64,000 nucleotides of DNA from Pseudokineococcus lusitanus (GTDB lineage Bacteria; Actinomycetota; Actinomycetes; Actinomycetales; Quadrisphaeraceae): contig NZ_RJKN01000008.1 of NCBI RefSeq assembly GCF_003751265.1, positions 124,001 to 188,000 of the forward strand. Reading direction: 5' to 3'. Numbering within the stretch: position 1 is the stretch's first letter; every line of letters begins with the position of its first letter. The translations under genes were made by a program, and so were the position numbers. The notes below the pieces were generated by a model that was given only the letters and a program-made list of their open reading frames with translations, had not been told where the DNA came from and did no database searches. Below are positions 16,164 to 24,232 of this stretch, one piece after another.

Positions 16164-16268
16164 GGCACGTGACGTGGACGTCGACCTCACGTCCTGGACG
16201 CCCCGGGAGGTGGAGGAGGCGTCGACGTCACGGCCGGAGGGCTCTCACCGGTGACGTAGACGTCGCCT
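16164..16268. repeat. Dispersed palindrome cluster, GTGACGTNGACGTCG type
   Basis: Three copies of a CGTGACGTNGACGTCG-like box: forward at about 16168, inverted at about 16217-16231 and forward at about 16250. GACGTC centres of the first and third are 82 bp apart, twice 41, with the inverted copy near the midpoint. The cluster lies just past the stop of the quinone oxidoreductase gene. The rest of the 16025-16288 gap shows no gene. Confidence 0.55.
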
Positions 16269-16288
16269 TCGCGCGCCCGGGCTTCCGC

Positions 16289-17224
16289 TCAGCCCTCGCT
16301 GACGCGGACCGCGACCTTGCCCCGCACGTGACCGCCGGCGGACAGGCGCATCGCGTCGACCGCGCGCTCCAGCGGGAACGTCTCCTGCACCTCGACGCGC
16401 AGCGCGCCCTCGTCGACGAGCGCGCCGAGCCGCTCGAGGCCGGCGCCGTCCGGGCGGACCCAGACGTGGTGGCCGCCGTGCTCGGTGACGCCGCCGTCGA
16501 CGATCGAGGCGAGCCGGCCGCCGTCGGCGAGGACGGCGAGGGACTGCTCCAGCACGCCGCCGACGTAGTCGACCGCCACCGTGACGCCGCCCGGCGCCAG
16601 GGCGCGCACGCGGTCCTCGAGCCCGTCGCCGTACGTGACGGGCTCCGCGCCGAGGCCGCGGAGGAAGTCGTGGTTGCGCTCGCTGGCCGTCGCGAGGACG
16701 CGGGCGCCGCGGGCCACGGCGATCTGCACCGCGAGGTGCCCGACGCCGCCGGAGGCGCCGTGGAGGAGGACGACGTCGTCGGGCCCGACCTCGGTGAGGT
16801 CGAGGGAGCGCAGCGCCGTGAGGCCGGCCAGCGGCAGGCTCCCCGCCTCGTCCCACGAGAGGCCGTGCGGCTTGCGGGCCAGGCTCGTGGCCGGGACGGC
16901 GACGAGCTCGCCGAAGGTCCCGCCGTGCAGCAGGTCCTTGCGGGCGTAGGACACGACCTCGTCGCCGGCCTGCCACTCGGGGGTGTCCATGCCGGTGCGG
17001 ACGACGACGCCCGCGACGTCCCAGCCCGGCACGACGGGGAAGACGGTGTCGAACACCGGGTCGAGGGCGCCGCTGACGAGCTTCCAGTCGACGGGGTTGA
17101 CCGAGGTCGACCGGACCGCCACGAGCGCGGTGCCCGGCGCCACCTTGGGCTCGGGGAGGTCGGACAGGTGGAGGCCGTCGAGGCTGCCGTCGGGGGCGTA
17201 GGTGTCGTAGCTGATCGCGCGCAT
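16289..17224 (-). CDS. NADP-dependent quinone oxidoreductase-like MDR protein
   Basis: A 311-residue medium-chain dehydrogenase/reductase of the zinc-free quinone-reductase branch. N-terminal GroES-like domain has VAVRSTSVNPVDWKLVSG and PGWDVAGVV; the nucleotide-binding motif is LLHGASGGVGHLAVQIA (about residues 155-171); the C-terminal segment VQETFPLERAVDAMRL and GHVRGKVAVRV closes the fold. The structural zinc Cys cluster of alcohol dehydrogenases is absent. Such proteins reduce quinones or enones with NADPH. The ATG at 17224 gives the canonical length. It is divergent from the manganese transporter; no functional link is evident. Confidence 0.88.
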   Translation of the reverse strand: MRAISYDTYAPDGSLDGLHLSDLPEPKVAPGTALVAVRSTSVNPVDWKLVSGALDPVFDTVFPVVPGWDVAGVVVRTGMDTPEWQAGDEVVSYARKDLLHGGTFGELVAVPATSLARKPHGLSWDEAGSLPLAGLTALRSLDLTEVGPDDVVLLHGASGGVGHLAVQIAVARGARVLATASERNHDFLRGLGAEPVTYGDGLEDRVRALAPGGVTVAVDYVGGVLEQSLAVLADGGRLASIVDGGVTEHGGHHVWVRPDGAGLERLGALVDEGALRVEVQETFPLERAVDAMRLSAGGHVRGKVAVRVSEG

Positions 17225-17289
17225 GCCCTGCCCAACGGCCCGTCGGCGGCACGGCTTCCCCCGGTCGGCCGCCGGCCGTCGCGGTTGAG

Positions 17290-17313
17290 AGTTCGGTGCA
17301 CCGAAACTAGCGT
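17290..17313 (+). promoter_or_regulatory. MntR-type operator overlapping leaderless promoter
   Basis: AGTTCGGTGCACCGAAACT (17290-17308) holds a perfect 14-bp dyad TTCGGTGCACCGAA. Its last base starts a TAGCGT -10 box (17308-17313), 6 bases before the ATG at 17320. A bound repressor would block the promoter. The DtxR/MntR-type gene at the end of the operon is the obvious candidate. A 17/19 match occurs at 45135-45153. Confidence 0.78.
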
Positions 17314-17319
17314 GCGGGC

Positions 17320-18279
17320 ATGGAGGGACCCGTCCGTCGCGGACGCCCAGGTGCACGCCCGGGAGCACGCCCAGGAGCACGCCCGGCGGCCGTCGCGGCC
17401 GCCGTCGCCGTGCTCGCCGCGGGCTGCACCGTCCCGGGCACGACGCCGGACGACGACCGCCCGGTCGTGCTGACCACCTTCACGGTCCTCGCCGACGTCA
17501 CCCGGGTCGTGGCGGGCGACCGCGTGCGCGTCGAGTCGCTGCTCGAGCCGGGCGCCGAGGTCCACGGCTACGAGCCGACCCCCGGGGACCTGCGCCGCGC
17601 GGGGGAGGCGGACCTCGTCCTCGACAACGGGCTGGGCCTGGAGGCCTGGTTCGAGCAGTTCCTCGAGGACGTCGACGCGCCCCGCGTCGTCCTGTCCGAC
17701 GGCGTGGCGACGGTCGACATCGCGGCGGACGCCGCGGCGGGACTGCCGAACCCGCACGCGTGGATGAGCCCCGTGGAGATGCGGGTCTACGTCGCCAACG
17801 CCGCCGAGGCCCTCACCGACCTCGACCCCGAGGGCGCGGCCACCTTCGCCGCGAACGCCGAGGCCTACGACGCCGAGCTGCGGCGCCTCCACGAGAGCAC
17901 GCTCGAGCAGCTGGCCGCCGTCCCGACCGCGCAGCGCGTCCTCGTGACGTGCGAGGGGGCCTTCTCCTACCTCGCCCGCGACGTCGGGCTCGAGGAGCAG
18001 TACCTCTGGCCGGTCAACGCCGAGCAGCAGGCGACGCCGCGCCGGGTGGCCGCCGTCACCGACCTCGTCGCCGACCGCGGTGTCCCGGCGGTCTTCTGCG
18101 AGTCGACCGTCTCGGACGAGGCCATGCAGCAGGTGGCCGCCGCCACCGGCGCCGCCTTCGGCGGGACGCTCTACGTCGACTCGCTCTCGGCGCCCGACGG
18201 GCCCGTCCCGACCTACCTCGAGCTCGTGCAGCACGACGTCGACCTCGTCGTCGCCGGGCTCACCGGGGACGCCGGGTGA
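17320..18279 (+). CDS. mntA: Manganese ABC transporter substrate-binding lipoprotein
   Basis: A 319-residue cluster A-I metal-binding protein. Lipobox VLAAGC places the acylated Cys at 36, after an odd leader with three GARP repeats. Metal ligands by alignment to PsaA/MntC: His82 (HGYEP), His146 (NPHAWMSP), Glu212 (CEGAFSYLA) and Asp287 (YVDSLS). Glu as third ligand, where zinc proteins have His, and the absence of a His-rich loop favour manganese (or iron) over zinc. Compare the zinc-type protein at 62697 with SHEAFGY. It overlaps the ATPase gene by 4 bp. Confidence 0.9.
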   Translation: MEGPVRRGRPGARPGARPGARPAAVAAAVAVLAAGCTVPGTTPDDDRPVVLTTFTVLADVTRVVAGDRVRVESLLEPGAEVHGYEPTPGDLRRAGEADLVLDNGLGLEAWFEQFLEDVDAPRVVLSDGVATVDIAADAAAGLPNPHAWMSPVEMRVYVANAAEALTDLDPEGAATFAANAEAYDAELRRLHESTLEQLAAVPTAQRVLVTCEGAFSYLARDVGLEEQYLWPVNAEQQATPRRVAAVTDLVADRGVPAVFCESTVSDEAMQQVAAATGAAFGGTLYVDSLSAPDGPVPTYLELVQHDVDLVVAGLTGDAG

Positions 18280-19022
18280 GCGCCCCGCCGGCCCTGGAGG
18301 TCCGGGGGCTCACCGTCCGCTACGGCGAGGTCAGCGCCCTCGAGGACGTCTCGCTCACCCTGGGGACCGGGCGCGTGTGCGGGCTCGTCGGCATGAACGG
18401 CTCGGGCAAGTCGACCCTCTTCAAGACGGTGATGGGGACGGTCCGCCCGCGCTCCGGGACCGTCGTCGTGGCCGGCGGCAGCCCCGCCGCCGCCCGGCGG
18501 AGGGGCCTCGTCGGCTACGTGCCGCAGTCCGAGGACGTCGACTGGACCTTCCCGCTGTCGGTGCGGGAGGTCGTCGAGACGGGCCGGTACGGGCACCTCG
18601 GCCCCACCCGCCGGCTGCGGGCGGCCGACCACGCCGCCGTCGCCGAGGCCCTCGACCGCGTCGGCCTCGCCGACCTCGCGCAGCGGCAGGTCGGCCGGCT
18701 CTCGGGCGGGCAGCGCAAGCGCGCCTTCCTGGCCCGCGCGGTGGCGCAGGGCGCGGCCACGCTGCTGCTCGACGAGCCCTTCGCCGGGGTCGACCGGACG
18801 TCCGAGGCCACCATCACCGAGCTGCTGCGGACGCTCGCGGCCGAGGGCGCGAGCGTCCTCGTCTCCACGCACGACCTCCAGGCGCTGCCCGACCTCGCCG
18901 ACGAGGCCGTCCTCCTCATGCGCCGGGTGCTCCTCCACGGCCCGAGCGCCGAGGTCCTGCGCCCCGAGAACCTCGCCCTCGCCTTCGGGCTCGACCCCCT
19001 CCGCCGGCAGGAGCGCCCGTGA
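18276..19022 (+). CDS. mntB: Manganese ABC transporter ATP-binding protein
   Basis: A 248-residue ABC ATPase: Walker A GMNGSGKST (about 39-47), Q-loop VPQSEDVDWTFP, signature LSGGQRKRAFLARA, Walker B TLLLDEPFAGVD, and the switch His in VSTHDL. The PQ.EDVDWTFP stretch is characteristic of ATPases of the Mn/Zn (MntB/ZnuC) family. The GTG start overlaps the stop of the binding-protein gene (GTGA), and its own stop overlaps the permease start, so all three are translationally coupled. It energises import of the metal delivered by the lipoprotein. Confidence 0.93.
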   Translation: MSAPPALEVRGLTVRYGEVSALEDVSLTLGTGRVCGLVGMNGSGKSTLFKTVMGTVRPRSGTVVVAGGSPAAARRRGLVGYVPQSEDVDWTFPLSVREVVETGRYGHLGPTRRLRAADHAAVAEALDRVGLADLAQRQVGRLSGGQRKRAFLARAVAQGAATLLLDEPFAGVDRTSEATITELLRTLAAEGASVLVSTHDLQALPDLADEAVLLMRRVLLHGPSAEVLRPENLALAFGLDPLRRQERP

Positions 19023-19918
19023 CCGTCCTCGACCTCCTCCTCGACCCGCTGACGTACGGCTTCATGGCCCGGGCGACGGCGACGGTCGTCGTCGCGGCGG
19101 CCGTCTGCGGCCTGCTGTCGTGCTGGCTCGTCCTCGTCGGGTGGTCGCTCATGGGCGACGCCGTCTCGCACTCGGTGCTGCCCGGCGTCGTGCTGGCCTA
19201 CGCCGTCGGCGCCCCGTTCGCGGTGGGGGCCAGCGTGTTCGGGCTGCTCTGCGTGGTCCTCGTCGGGCTCGTGCGCGACGGCGGCCGGGGCCGGGTCAAG
19301 GAGGACGCCGCCATCGGCGTCGTCTTCACGACCCTCTTCGCCCTGGGGCTCGTCCTCGTCTCCGTGACGCCGAGCCAGGTCGACCTCGGGCACATCGTCT
19401 TCGGCAACGTCCTCGGCATCGGGACGGCCGAGCTGGCGCAGGTGCTCGTCATCGGCGCGCTCGTGGCGCTGGTCCTGCTCGTCAAGCGGCGCGACCTCAC
19501 CCTCTACGCCTTCGACCCCGTGCACGCGCACGCCATCGGGCTCAGCCCCCGGCTCCTCGGCGCGCTCCTGCTCGGGCTGCTCGCGCTGACGGCCGTCGTG
19601 GCGCTGCAGGCGGTCGGCGTCGTGCTCGTCGTCGCCATGCTCATCATCCCCGGGGTGACGGCGGCGCTCCTCACGGACCGGTTCGTCCGGCGGCTGGTCC
19701 TCGCCCCGTCGGTGGCCGTCGTCTGCTCGCTGGTCGGCGTCTACACGAGCTACTACACCGACACCTCGACCGCCGGCGCCGTCGTCCTCGCGCAGGGGCT
19801 GGCCTTCGGGGTCGTGCTCGTCGTCACCCGGCTGCGGGTCGCGCGGCAGGCCGGCCCGGGCCGGACGCGCCGGTCCGACCGCGCCGCGAACGACGACGTC
19901 GCGGCGCCGGCCGCCTGA
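19019..19918 (+). CDS. mntC: Manganese ABC transporter permease
   Basis: A 299-residue ABC-3 family metal permease, with eight or nine hydrophobic segments. LVGWSLMGDAVSHSVLPGVVLAY is the family hallmark, with the DAVSHSVLPG motif, and FDPVHAHAIGLSP precedes the ATPase-docking helix. The C-terminal 30 residues are a polar cytoplasmic tail. Start GTG at 19019 overlaps the preceding stop. The stop lies 3 bp from the end of the convergent regulator gene. Manganese is inferred from the binding-protein ligands and the adjacent MntR-type regulator. Confidence 0.93.
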   Translation: MTVLDLLLDPLTYGFMARATATVVVAAAVCGLLSCWLVLVGWSLMGDAVSHSVLPGVVLAYAVGAPFAVGASVFGLLCVVLVGLVRDGGRGRVKEDAAIGVVFTTLFALGLVLVSVTPSQVDLGHIVFGNVLGIGTAELAQVLVIGALVALVLLVKRRDLTLYAFDPVHAHAIGLSPRLLGALLLGLLALTAVVALQAVGVVLVVAMLIIPGVTAALLTDRFVRRLVLAPSVAVVCSLVGVYTSYYTDTSTAGAVVLAQGLAFGVVLVVTRLRVARQAGPGRTRRSDRAANDDVAAPAA

Positions 19919-19921
19919 CCG

Positions 19922-20617
19922 TCAGGCCGGCTGCACCCACACGGCACGGGCGGCGGCGGGGTCCAGCGCGAGCGCCGGACCCCCGGGACCGCCCAGGAGC
20001 ACCCGCACCTCGTCGCCCGGCCCGTCCTCCGGGACGTGGACGACGGCACCGGGCACGAGGCCGCGCGCCGCGAAGTCGCGGAGCCGGGCGGGGTCGTCGT
20101 CGGACACGCGCACGACGGTGACGTCGCCGCCCGCCGCGGCGTCGGCGAGGGCGACGGCCGCGGGCGGGTCGAGGGCGCCCGACGCCGAGGGGATCGGGTC
20201 GCCGTGGGGGTCGCGCGCGGGGCGGCCGAGCACCTCGTGCAGGCGCTCGACGAGACGGTCGGAGACGGCGTGCTCCAGCACGTCGGCCTCCTCGTGGACC
20301 TCGTCCCAGCCGTAGCCGAGCATCTCCACGAGGAACGTCTCGATGACCCGGTGCCGTCGGACCATGCTGACGGCCACGGTGCGGCCCGCCTCGGTGAGGC
20401 GGATGGCGCCGTACGGCGCGTGGTCGAGCAGGCCCCGCTCGGTGAGCTTGCGCACCCCGTCGGAGACGGTGGACACCCGCAGGCCGAGCCGGTCCGCGAG
20501 CAGCCCCGCGGTCACGGGCTCGCTCGACCACTCGCCGAGGCCCCACACCACCTTGAGGTAGTTCTCGGCGCTCGGGGTGAGGTCGGAGGCCGCGGGCACG
20601 CCGACAGGATGACGCAC
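19922..20617 (-). CDS. mntR: DtxR/MntR-family metal-dependent regulator
   Basis: A 231-residue repressor: winged-helix domain (about 12-75, LTPSAENYLKVVWGLGEWSSEPVTAGLLADRLGL), iron-dependent-repressor dimerisation and metal-binding domain (76-140, with HRVIETFLVEMLGYGWDEVHEEADVLEHAVS), and a C-terminal FeoA/SH3-like domain (about 155-229). Residues EVHEEADVLEH carry the usual Glu and His metal ligands. The start used is the GTG at 20617; a GTG six codons later would also suit. Convergent with the transporter with a 3-bp gap, and the best candidate to bind the 17290 box. Mn specificity is inferred from context. Confidence 0.88.
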   Translation of the reverse strand: MRHPVGVPAASDLTPSAENYLKVVWGLGEWSSEPVTAGLLADRLGLRVSTVSDGVRKLTERGLLDHAPYGAIRLTEAGRTVAVSMVRRHRVIETFLVEMLGYGWDEVHEEADVLEHAVSDRLVERLHEVLGRPARDPHGDPIPSASGALDPPAAVALADAAAGGDVTVVRVSDDDPARLRDFAARGLVPGAVVHVPEDGPGDEVRVLLGGPGGPALALDPAAARAVWVQPA

Positions 20618-20647
20618 CCGCCGACGGGCGCGGCGCCGCCCGCTGGC

Positions 20648-21415
20648 TCAGCCGCCGAGGCTGCCGCTGGCGGTGAGCTCCTCGGCGACGTCGACGAGGC
20701 GGCGGTTCGTCGTCTGCGAGACCCGGGTCAGCAGGACGAAGGCCTGGTCGGCGGTCACCTTGTGCCGCTCCATGAGGATGCCCTTGGCCTGCCCGACGAC
20801 GTCGCGGGTGGCGAGGGCCCGGGCCGTCCCCTGCATCTGCAGGGAGTCGGCGACGGCGACCGCGACGTGGCTGGCCAGCAGCCGGCCCACCTGGGCGGCG
20901 TCCTCGTCGAAGGCGCCGGGGCGGCCGGCGCAGAGGTTGAGCGCGCCGAGGTTGTCGCCCTCGACGAAGAGCTGGAGGGCGAGGACCGAGCGGAGCCCCA
21001 CCTCGCGGGCACGGGCCGCGAGAGCCGGCCAGCGGTCGTCGGCGGCGAGGTCGTCGACGACGAGGACCTCGCGGTCGAAGACGGCGTCGAGGCACGGGCC
21101 CTCGCCGGTCTCCTCCTGCAGTCGGTCGAGCAGGTGCGCCAGCCGGCCCGTCTCGGCCTGCGAGCTCACGCGCCGCCGGGCACGGACCAGGCTGATCGAC
21201 CCCTCCTCGGCGCCCGGGACGAGGTCGACGGCGGCCCGGACGGCGCGCTCGACGCGCCCCGGCGTCTCGGCCGTGGCCTGGAGCTCGCGGGCGAGCCGCG
21301 CCAGGCGGGCGGCCAGGTCCGGTCCCGCCTCCACGGCGGCCTCCGTCCCGGTCCCGCTCTCGCCGACGTCGTCGTGGAGGCTCTGCAGGTGCTCGTGCCC
21401 CGGTCCCGCGGTCAC
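20648..21415 (-). CDS. GAF-ANTAR domain RNA-binding regulator
   Basis: A 255-residue protein with a GAF sensor domain (about 55-185; GEGPCLDAVFDREVLVVDDLAADDRWPALA) and a C-terminal ANTAR domain (about 190-245; LATRDVVGQAKGILMERHKVTADQAFVLLTRVSQ). ANTAR domains bind twin hexaloop RNA hairpins and antiterminate. The helix pattern, with Ala/Gly-Lys-Gly-Ile-Leu-Met, is well kept. The start GTG overlaps the stop of the next GAF-ANTAR gene upstream (GTGA), so the two are translated together and might pair. No histidine-kinase partner is present, so the GAF domain itself should be the sensor; ligand unknown. Confidence 0.9.
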   Translation of the reverse strand: MTAGPGHEHLQSLHDDVGESGTGTEAAVEAGPDLAARLARLARELQATAETPGRVERAVRAAVDLVPGAEEGSISLVRARRRVSSQAETGRLAHLLDRLQEETGEGPCLDAVFDREVLVVDDLAADDRWPALAARAREVGLRSVLALQLFVEGDNLGALNLCAGRPGAFDEDAAQVGRLLASHVAVAVADSLQMQGTARALATRDVVGQAKGILMERHKVTADQAFVLLTRVSQTTNRRLVDVAEELTASGSLGG

Positions 21416-22218
21416 CCGGGGCCGACCGCGGCGTCGTCGGTGCCCGTCGTGGTCCGGCCGGACGCCTGCTGCGCCCGCGCCACGATCCCGGCGGCGACGT
21501 CGTGCACCTTGGTGTTGGTGCGCTGGCTGGCCCGGCTGAGGTGCTGCCAGGCGGCGTCGGGGTCCACGCCCTCCTCGAGCATGACGACGCCCTTGGCCTG
21601 CTCGATGACGGCGCGCGAGCGCATGGCCTCGCCGAGCTGCTCCGCCAGCGTCACGGCCGCGCTGTACCGCGCGACGTCGGCGACGGCGGGGGCCAGCCGG
21701 TCGGCGAGCTCCCGGGCGGTCGTGAGGGCGTGGCCCACGAGCTCCTGCCCCGTGGAGCAGTAGAGCGAGAGGACGCCGACGACGGTCTCGCCGTCGCGCA
21801 GGGGGAAGGAGGCGGCGGCACGCACGCCGTGGCGGCCCGCCACCCGGACGAAGGAGGGGAAGGCGGCCACCTCGGCCGTCACGTCGACGACGACGCCCTC
21901 GCCTGAGGCGACCACGGCGAGGGTGGGGCCGAAGCCGGCCTCGTACTGGCGCTCGTCGAGGAGCGCGGCGACCGGCGCGGAGAAGGCCGCCGACACGACC
22001 TTCCGGCGGTCGACGAGGGCGACGGAGACGCCCTCGACGCCGGGCAGCGTCTCGGCGACGAGGTCGACGACGTGCTGCAGGTACTGGCCGACGGGCTGGT
22101 CGAGGCGGAGCCGGTCGACGGTCCGCAGGGCGGCGGCCACGGCGGGCGGGAAGGAGACGGCCTCGAGGGGCGCGTCGAGGGCGGCGGCGACGGAGCCGTC
22201 GAGGACAGGGTCGTGCAT
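21412..22218 (-). CDS. GAF-ANTAR domain RNA-binding regulator
   Basis: A 268-residue relative of the downstream protein: GAF domain (about 45-180; ALVDRRKVVSAAFSAPVAALLDERQYEAGFGPTLAVVASGE) and ANTAR domain (about 195-250; SRAVIEQAKGVVMLEEGVDPDAAWQHLSRASQRTN). The ATG at 22218 is chosen over an earlier in-frame start at 22272 because the upstream extension is Arg/Pro filler. Its ribosome-binding region lies in a perfect 12-bp palindrome GAGAGCGCTCTC (22221-22232) only 2 bases from the ATG, which could mask translation. First gene of the two-gene unit; the 22219-22444 upstream gap shows no other gene. Confidence 0.88.
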   Translation of the reverse strand: MHDPVLDGSVAAALDAPLEAVSFPPAVAAALRTVDRLRLDQPVGQYLQHVVDLVAETLPGVEGVSVALVDRRKVVSAAFSAPVAALLDERQYEAGFGPTLAVVASGEGVVVDVTAEVAAFPSFVRVAGRHGVRAAASFPLRDGETVVGVLSLYCSTGQELVGHALTTARELADRLAPAVADVARYSAAVTLAEQLGEAMRSRAVIEQAKGVVMLEEGVDPDAAWQHLSRASQRTNTKVHDVAAGIVARAQQASGRTTTGTDDAAVGPG

Positions 22219-22444
22219 GCGAGAGCGCTCTCTCTGCCGGACCACCGCGGGGCGCGGGGTAGGACGGGCCACGGGACGCCCGTACGCGGACCCCCGTGGA
22301 CCAGTGAGAGCTGTGTCCTCAACTCGAAGCCGCTGCGAGCAGGCGTCGACGAACGACGTCGGCCGCGACGGCCACCGGTCCCACCACCGTAGTGGTGCGC
22401 GGTCGCCCCGGGCACCCGGTGACGGGCCGACCGGTGCGGCGTCG

Positions 22445-22753
22445 TCAGGCGGTGCGGTCCTCCCACGCGACGACGACGCCCTCGCGCTGCGCGAAGCGCT
22501 CGAGGTGGCCGCCGAGGACGTCCTTGACGACGGCGAGGACCTCGGCGTCGGGCGCGTGGGCCAGGAGGACGAGCCGGGCCGCCTCGGCCCGGACGACGCC
22601 CCGGCCGGCGCCGATGGTCAGCTCCTCGCCCTCCGCGGTGCTCTCGACGGGCGCCTTGCGGGACAGGTGCGTGACGAGCTGCTTCGCCCAGCGCTCGGGG
22701 CGGTCGATCTCGACGTCGGCGCGCGAGGTCAGGACGGCGGGAGGGGTGTCCAC
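22445..22753 (-). CDS. DUF2218 domain protein
   Basis: A 102-residue protein that matches the DUF2218 pattern along its length: ADVEIDRPERWAKQLVTHLSRK at the start, a central ARLVLLAHAPDAEVLAVVKDVLGGH and the closing HLERFAQREGVVVAWE. These small cytoplasmic proteins have no established function. The ATG at 22753 gives the family's usual length. Flanked by the divergent GNAT gene upstream; no operon partner. Confidence 0.85.
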   Translation of the reverse strand: MDTPPAVLTSRADVEIDRPERWAKQLVTHLSRKAPVESTAEGEELTIGAGRGVVRAEAARLVLLAHAPDAEVLAVVKDVLGGHLERFAQREGVVVAWEDRTA

Positions 22754-22832
22754 GGGACCCAGGGTGCCCCGTCGGGGTGGCCGGACGCACGTGCGTGGGG
22801 CCGTCGGCCGCGCCGGGTGCCAGGCTGCGCGC

Positions 22833-23348
22833 GTGCTGCTGCGCCCCCGACGCGACGAGGACCTGCCGGCGGTGGTGGAGGTGCTGCGCGCCGTCCACGC
22901 CGCGGACGACTACCCCTCCCGCTGGCCCGACGACCCGGCCGGCTGGATGAGCCTCCCGGGCCTGCACGGGGCATGGGTCGCGGTCGCGCCGACGGACGGG
23001 GCCGTCGTCGGGCACGTCGCCCTCGTGGCGCCCGCCCGCCTGCCCGAGGGGCCGCCCGCCGGTGGTCCCGGCACGGCCGAGGTCGTGCGCCTCCTCGTCG
23101 CCCCCGACCGACGCCGGTCCGGGGTGGGCTCGCTGCTGCTGGCCGAGGCCGTCGCGGCGGCGCGGGCGGACGGCCTCGACGTCGACCTGCAGGTCGTCGC
23201 GGGCAGCGGGGCGGTCGACGTCTACGCGCGTCTCGGGTGGGTCGAGACCCGCCGGCACGCGGCTTCGTGGGTGGGGGCGGACGGCGTCCCCCCGCAGGTC
23301 GTGCGCATGGCGCCGCCCGGCCGTGCGGCGGCGGAGGCCGCCCGGTGA
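22833..23348 (+). CDS. GNAT-family N-acetyltransferase
   Basis: A 171-residue acetyl-CoA-dependent acyltransferase. VLLRPRRDEDLPAVVEVLRAVHA begins the fold, VVRLLVAPDRRRSGVGSLLLAEAV is motif A with the RRSGVGS acetyl-CoA pyrophosphate loop (RxxGxG), and VDVYARLGWVETRRHA is motif B. The acceptor cannot be predicted. The GTG at 22833 lies 6 bases after a CAGGCT -10 box, so it is probably leaderless. The stop overlaps the next start (GTGA), linking it to a membrane transporter-like gene. Confidence 0.88.
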   Translation: MLLRPRRDEDLPAVVEVLRAVHAADDYPSRWPDDPAGWMSLPGLHGAWVAVAPTDGAVVGHVALVAPARLPEGPPAGGPGTAEVVRLLVAPDRRRSGVGSLLLAEAVAAARADGLDVDLQVVAGSGAVDVYARLGWVETRRHAASWVGADGVPPQVVRMAPPGRAAAEAAR

Positions 23349-24175
23349 CCGTCCTCGCCTTCGCGGTCGCGGTGGCGGCGATGCTCGCCAACACCGCCGC
23401 GACCCTCCTCGAGGCCCGGGGCAGCCGGCGCGCCCGGCCCGGGCAGCCGGTCTGGCGCCAGCCCAGCTACGTCGTCGGTCTCCTGCTCGACGGGCTCGGC
23501 TGGGTGCTCGCCGTCGTCGCGCTGCGGACGCTGCCGGTCTTCGCCGTCCAGTCCGTCCTCACCTCGTCGGTGGCGCTGACGACGGTCCTGCACCGCGGCG
23601 GCGTCCGGCGGCTCGGACGGGGCGAGGCCGCGGGCGTGGTGGGCGTCGTGCTCGGGCTCGTGCTCGTCGCCGGCAGTGCGGCCACGGACCGCCCGGACAG
23701 CCTGCCCGCCGCCGCGACGCCCGTGCTCGTGGGCGCCGCCGTGCTCCTCGCGGTCGTCGCGCGCCCCGTCGCCCGGTGCGGCCGGCCGCTCGTCGTCGCG
23801 GCCGTGGCCGGCATCGCCTACGGCGGCGCGGCGCTGTGCGTGCGGGCGCTCCACATCACCGACGACCTCGTCGCCGACCTGCGCCTGCTCGAGCACCCGC
23901 TGACGTGGTCCCTCGTCGTGCTCGGCGTCGTCGGCGTCGTCCTCGTGGCGGCGGCGCTGCGCGACGGGTCGCCCGGCACGGTGACCGCGGTGCTGTCCGT
24001 GACCGAGGTGCTCGTCCCGGGCGGCGCCGGCCTGCTGCTCCTGGGCGACGCCGTCCGGCCCGGCTGGGAGCCGGCGCTCGCCGTCGGGGTGCTCCTGCTC
24101 GTCGGCTCGGTGCTGCTGCTGGCGCGGCAGGGGGAGCAGGTGCGGCGGCCGTCGGCCCGGCGTGAGGCGGTCTGA
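23345..24175 (+). CDS. DMT-superfamily (EamA-like) membrane protein
   Basis: A 276-residue integral membrane protein with nine or ten hydrophobic segments in two repeats, resembling the actinobacterial EamA/multidrug-resistance-efflux branch of the drug/metabolite transporter superfamily. Landmarks are LPVFAVQSVLTSSVALTTVL in the first half and GTVTAVLSVTEVLVPGGAGLLLLGD in the second, the conserved helix near the repeat end. Substrate unknown. GTG start overlaps the GNAT stop, so the two are co-translated. A nested-palindrome terminator follows. Confidence 0.8.
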   Translation: MTVLAFAVAVAAMLANTAATLLEARGSRRARPGQPVWRQPSYVVGLLLDGLGWVLAVVALRTLPVFAVQSVLTSSVALTTVLHRGGVRRLGRGEAAGVVGVVLGLVLVAGSAATDRPDSLPAAATPVLVGAAVLLAVVARPVARCGRPLVVAAVAGIAYGGAALCVRALHITDDLVADLRLLEHPLTWSLVVLGVVGVVLVAAALRDGSPGTVTAVLSVTEVLVPGGAGLLLLGDAVRPGWEPALAVGVLLLVGSVLLLARQGEQVRRPSARREAV

Positions 24176-24181
24176 CGCACG

Positions 24182-24217
24182 GACGGGCCCGCCACCCCGC
24201 GGGGTGACGGGCCCGTC
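24182..24217. terminator. Bidirectional terminator between convergent genes
   Basis: Arms GACGGGCCCG and CGGGCCCGTC enclose a perfect 14-bp inner palindrome CACCCCGCGGGGTG, separated by one mismatched pair. It fills the 57-bp gap between convergent genes ending at 24175 and 24233. Confidence 0.82.
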
Positions 24218-24232
24218 GTCGCGGACGCTGCG

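Noticed and set aside
15816-16168. 118-residue version of the small minus-strand gene
   Set aside because: The first 48 residues are Pro/Arg/Ala low-complexity sequence; the ATG at 16024 begins where protein-like sequence starts.
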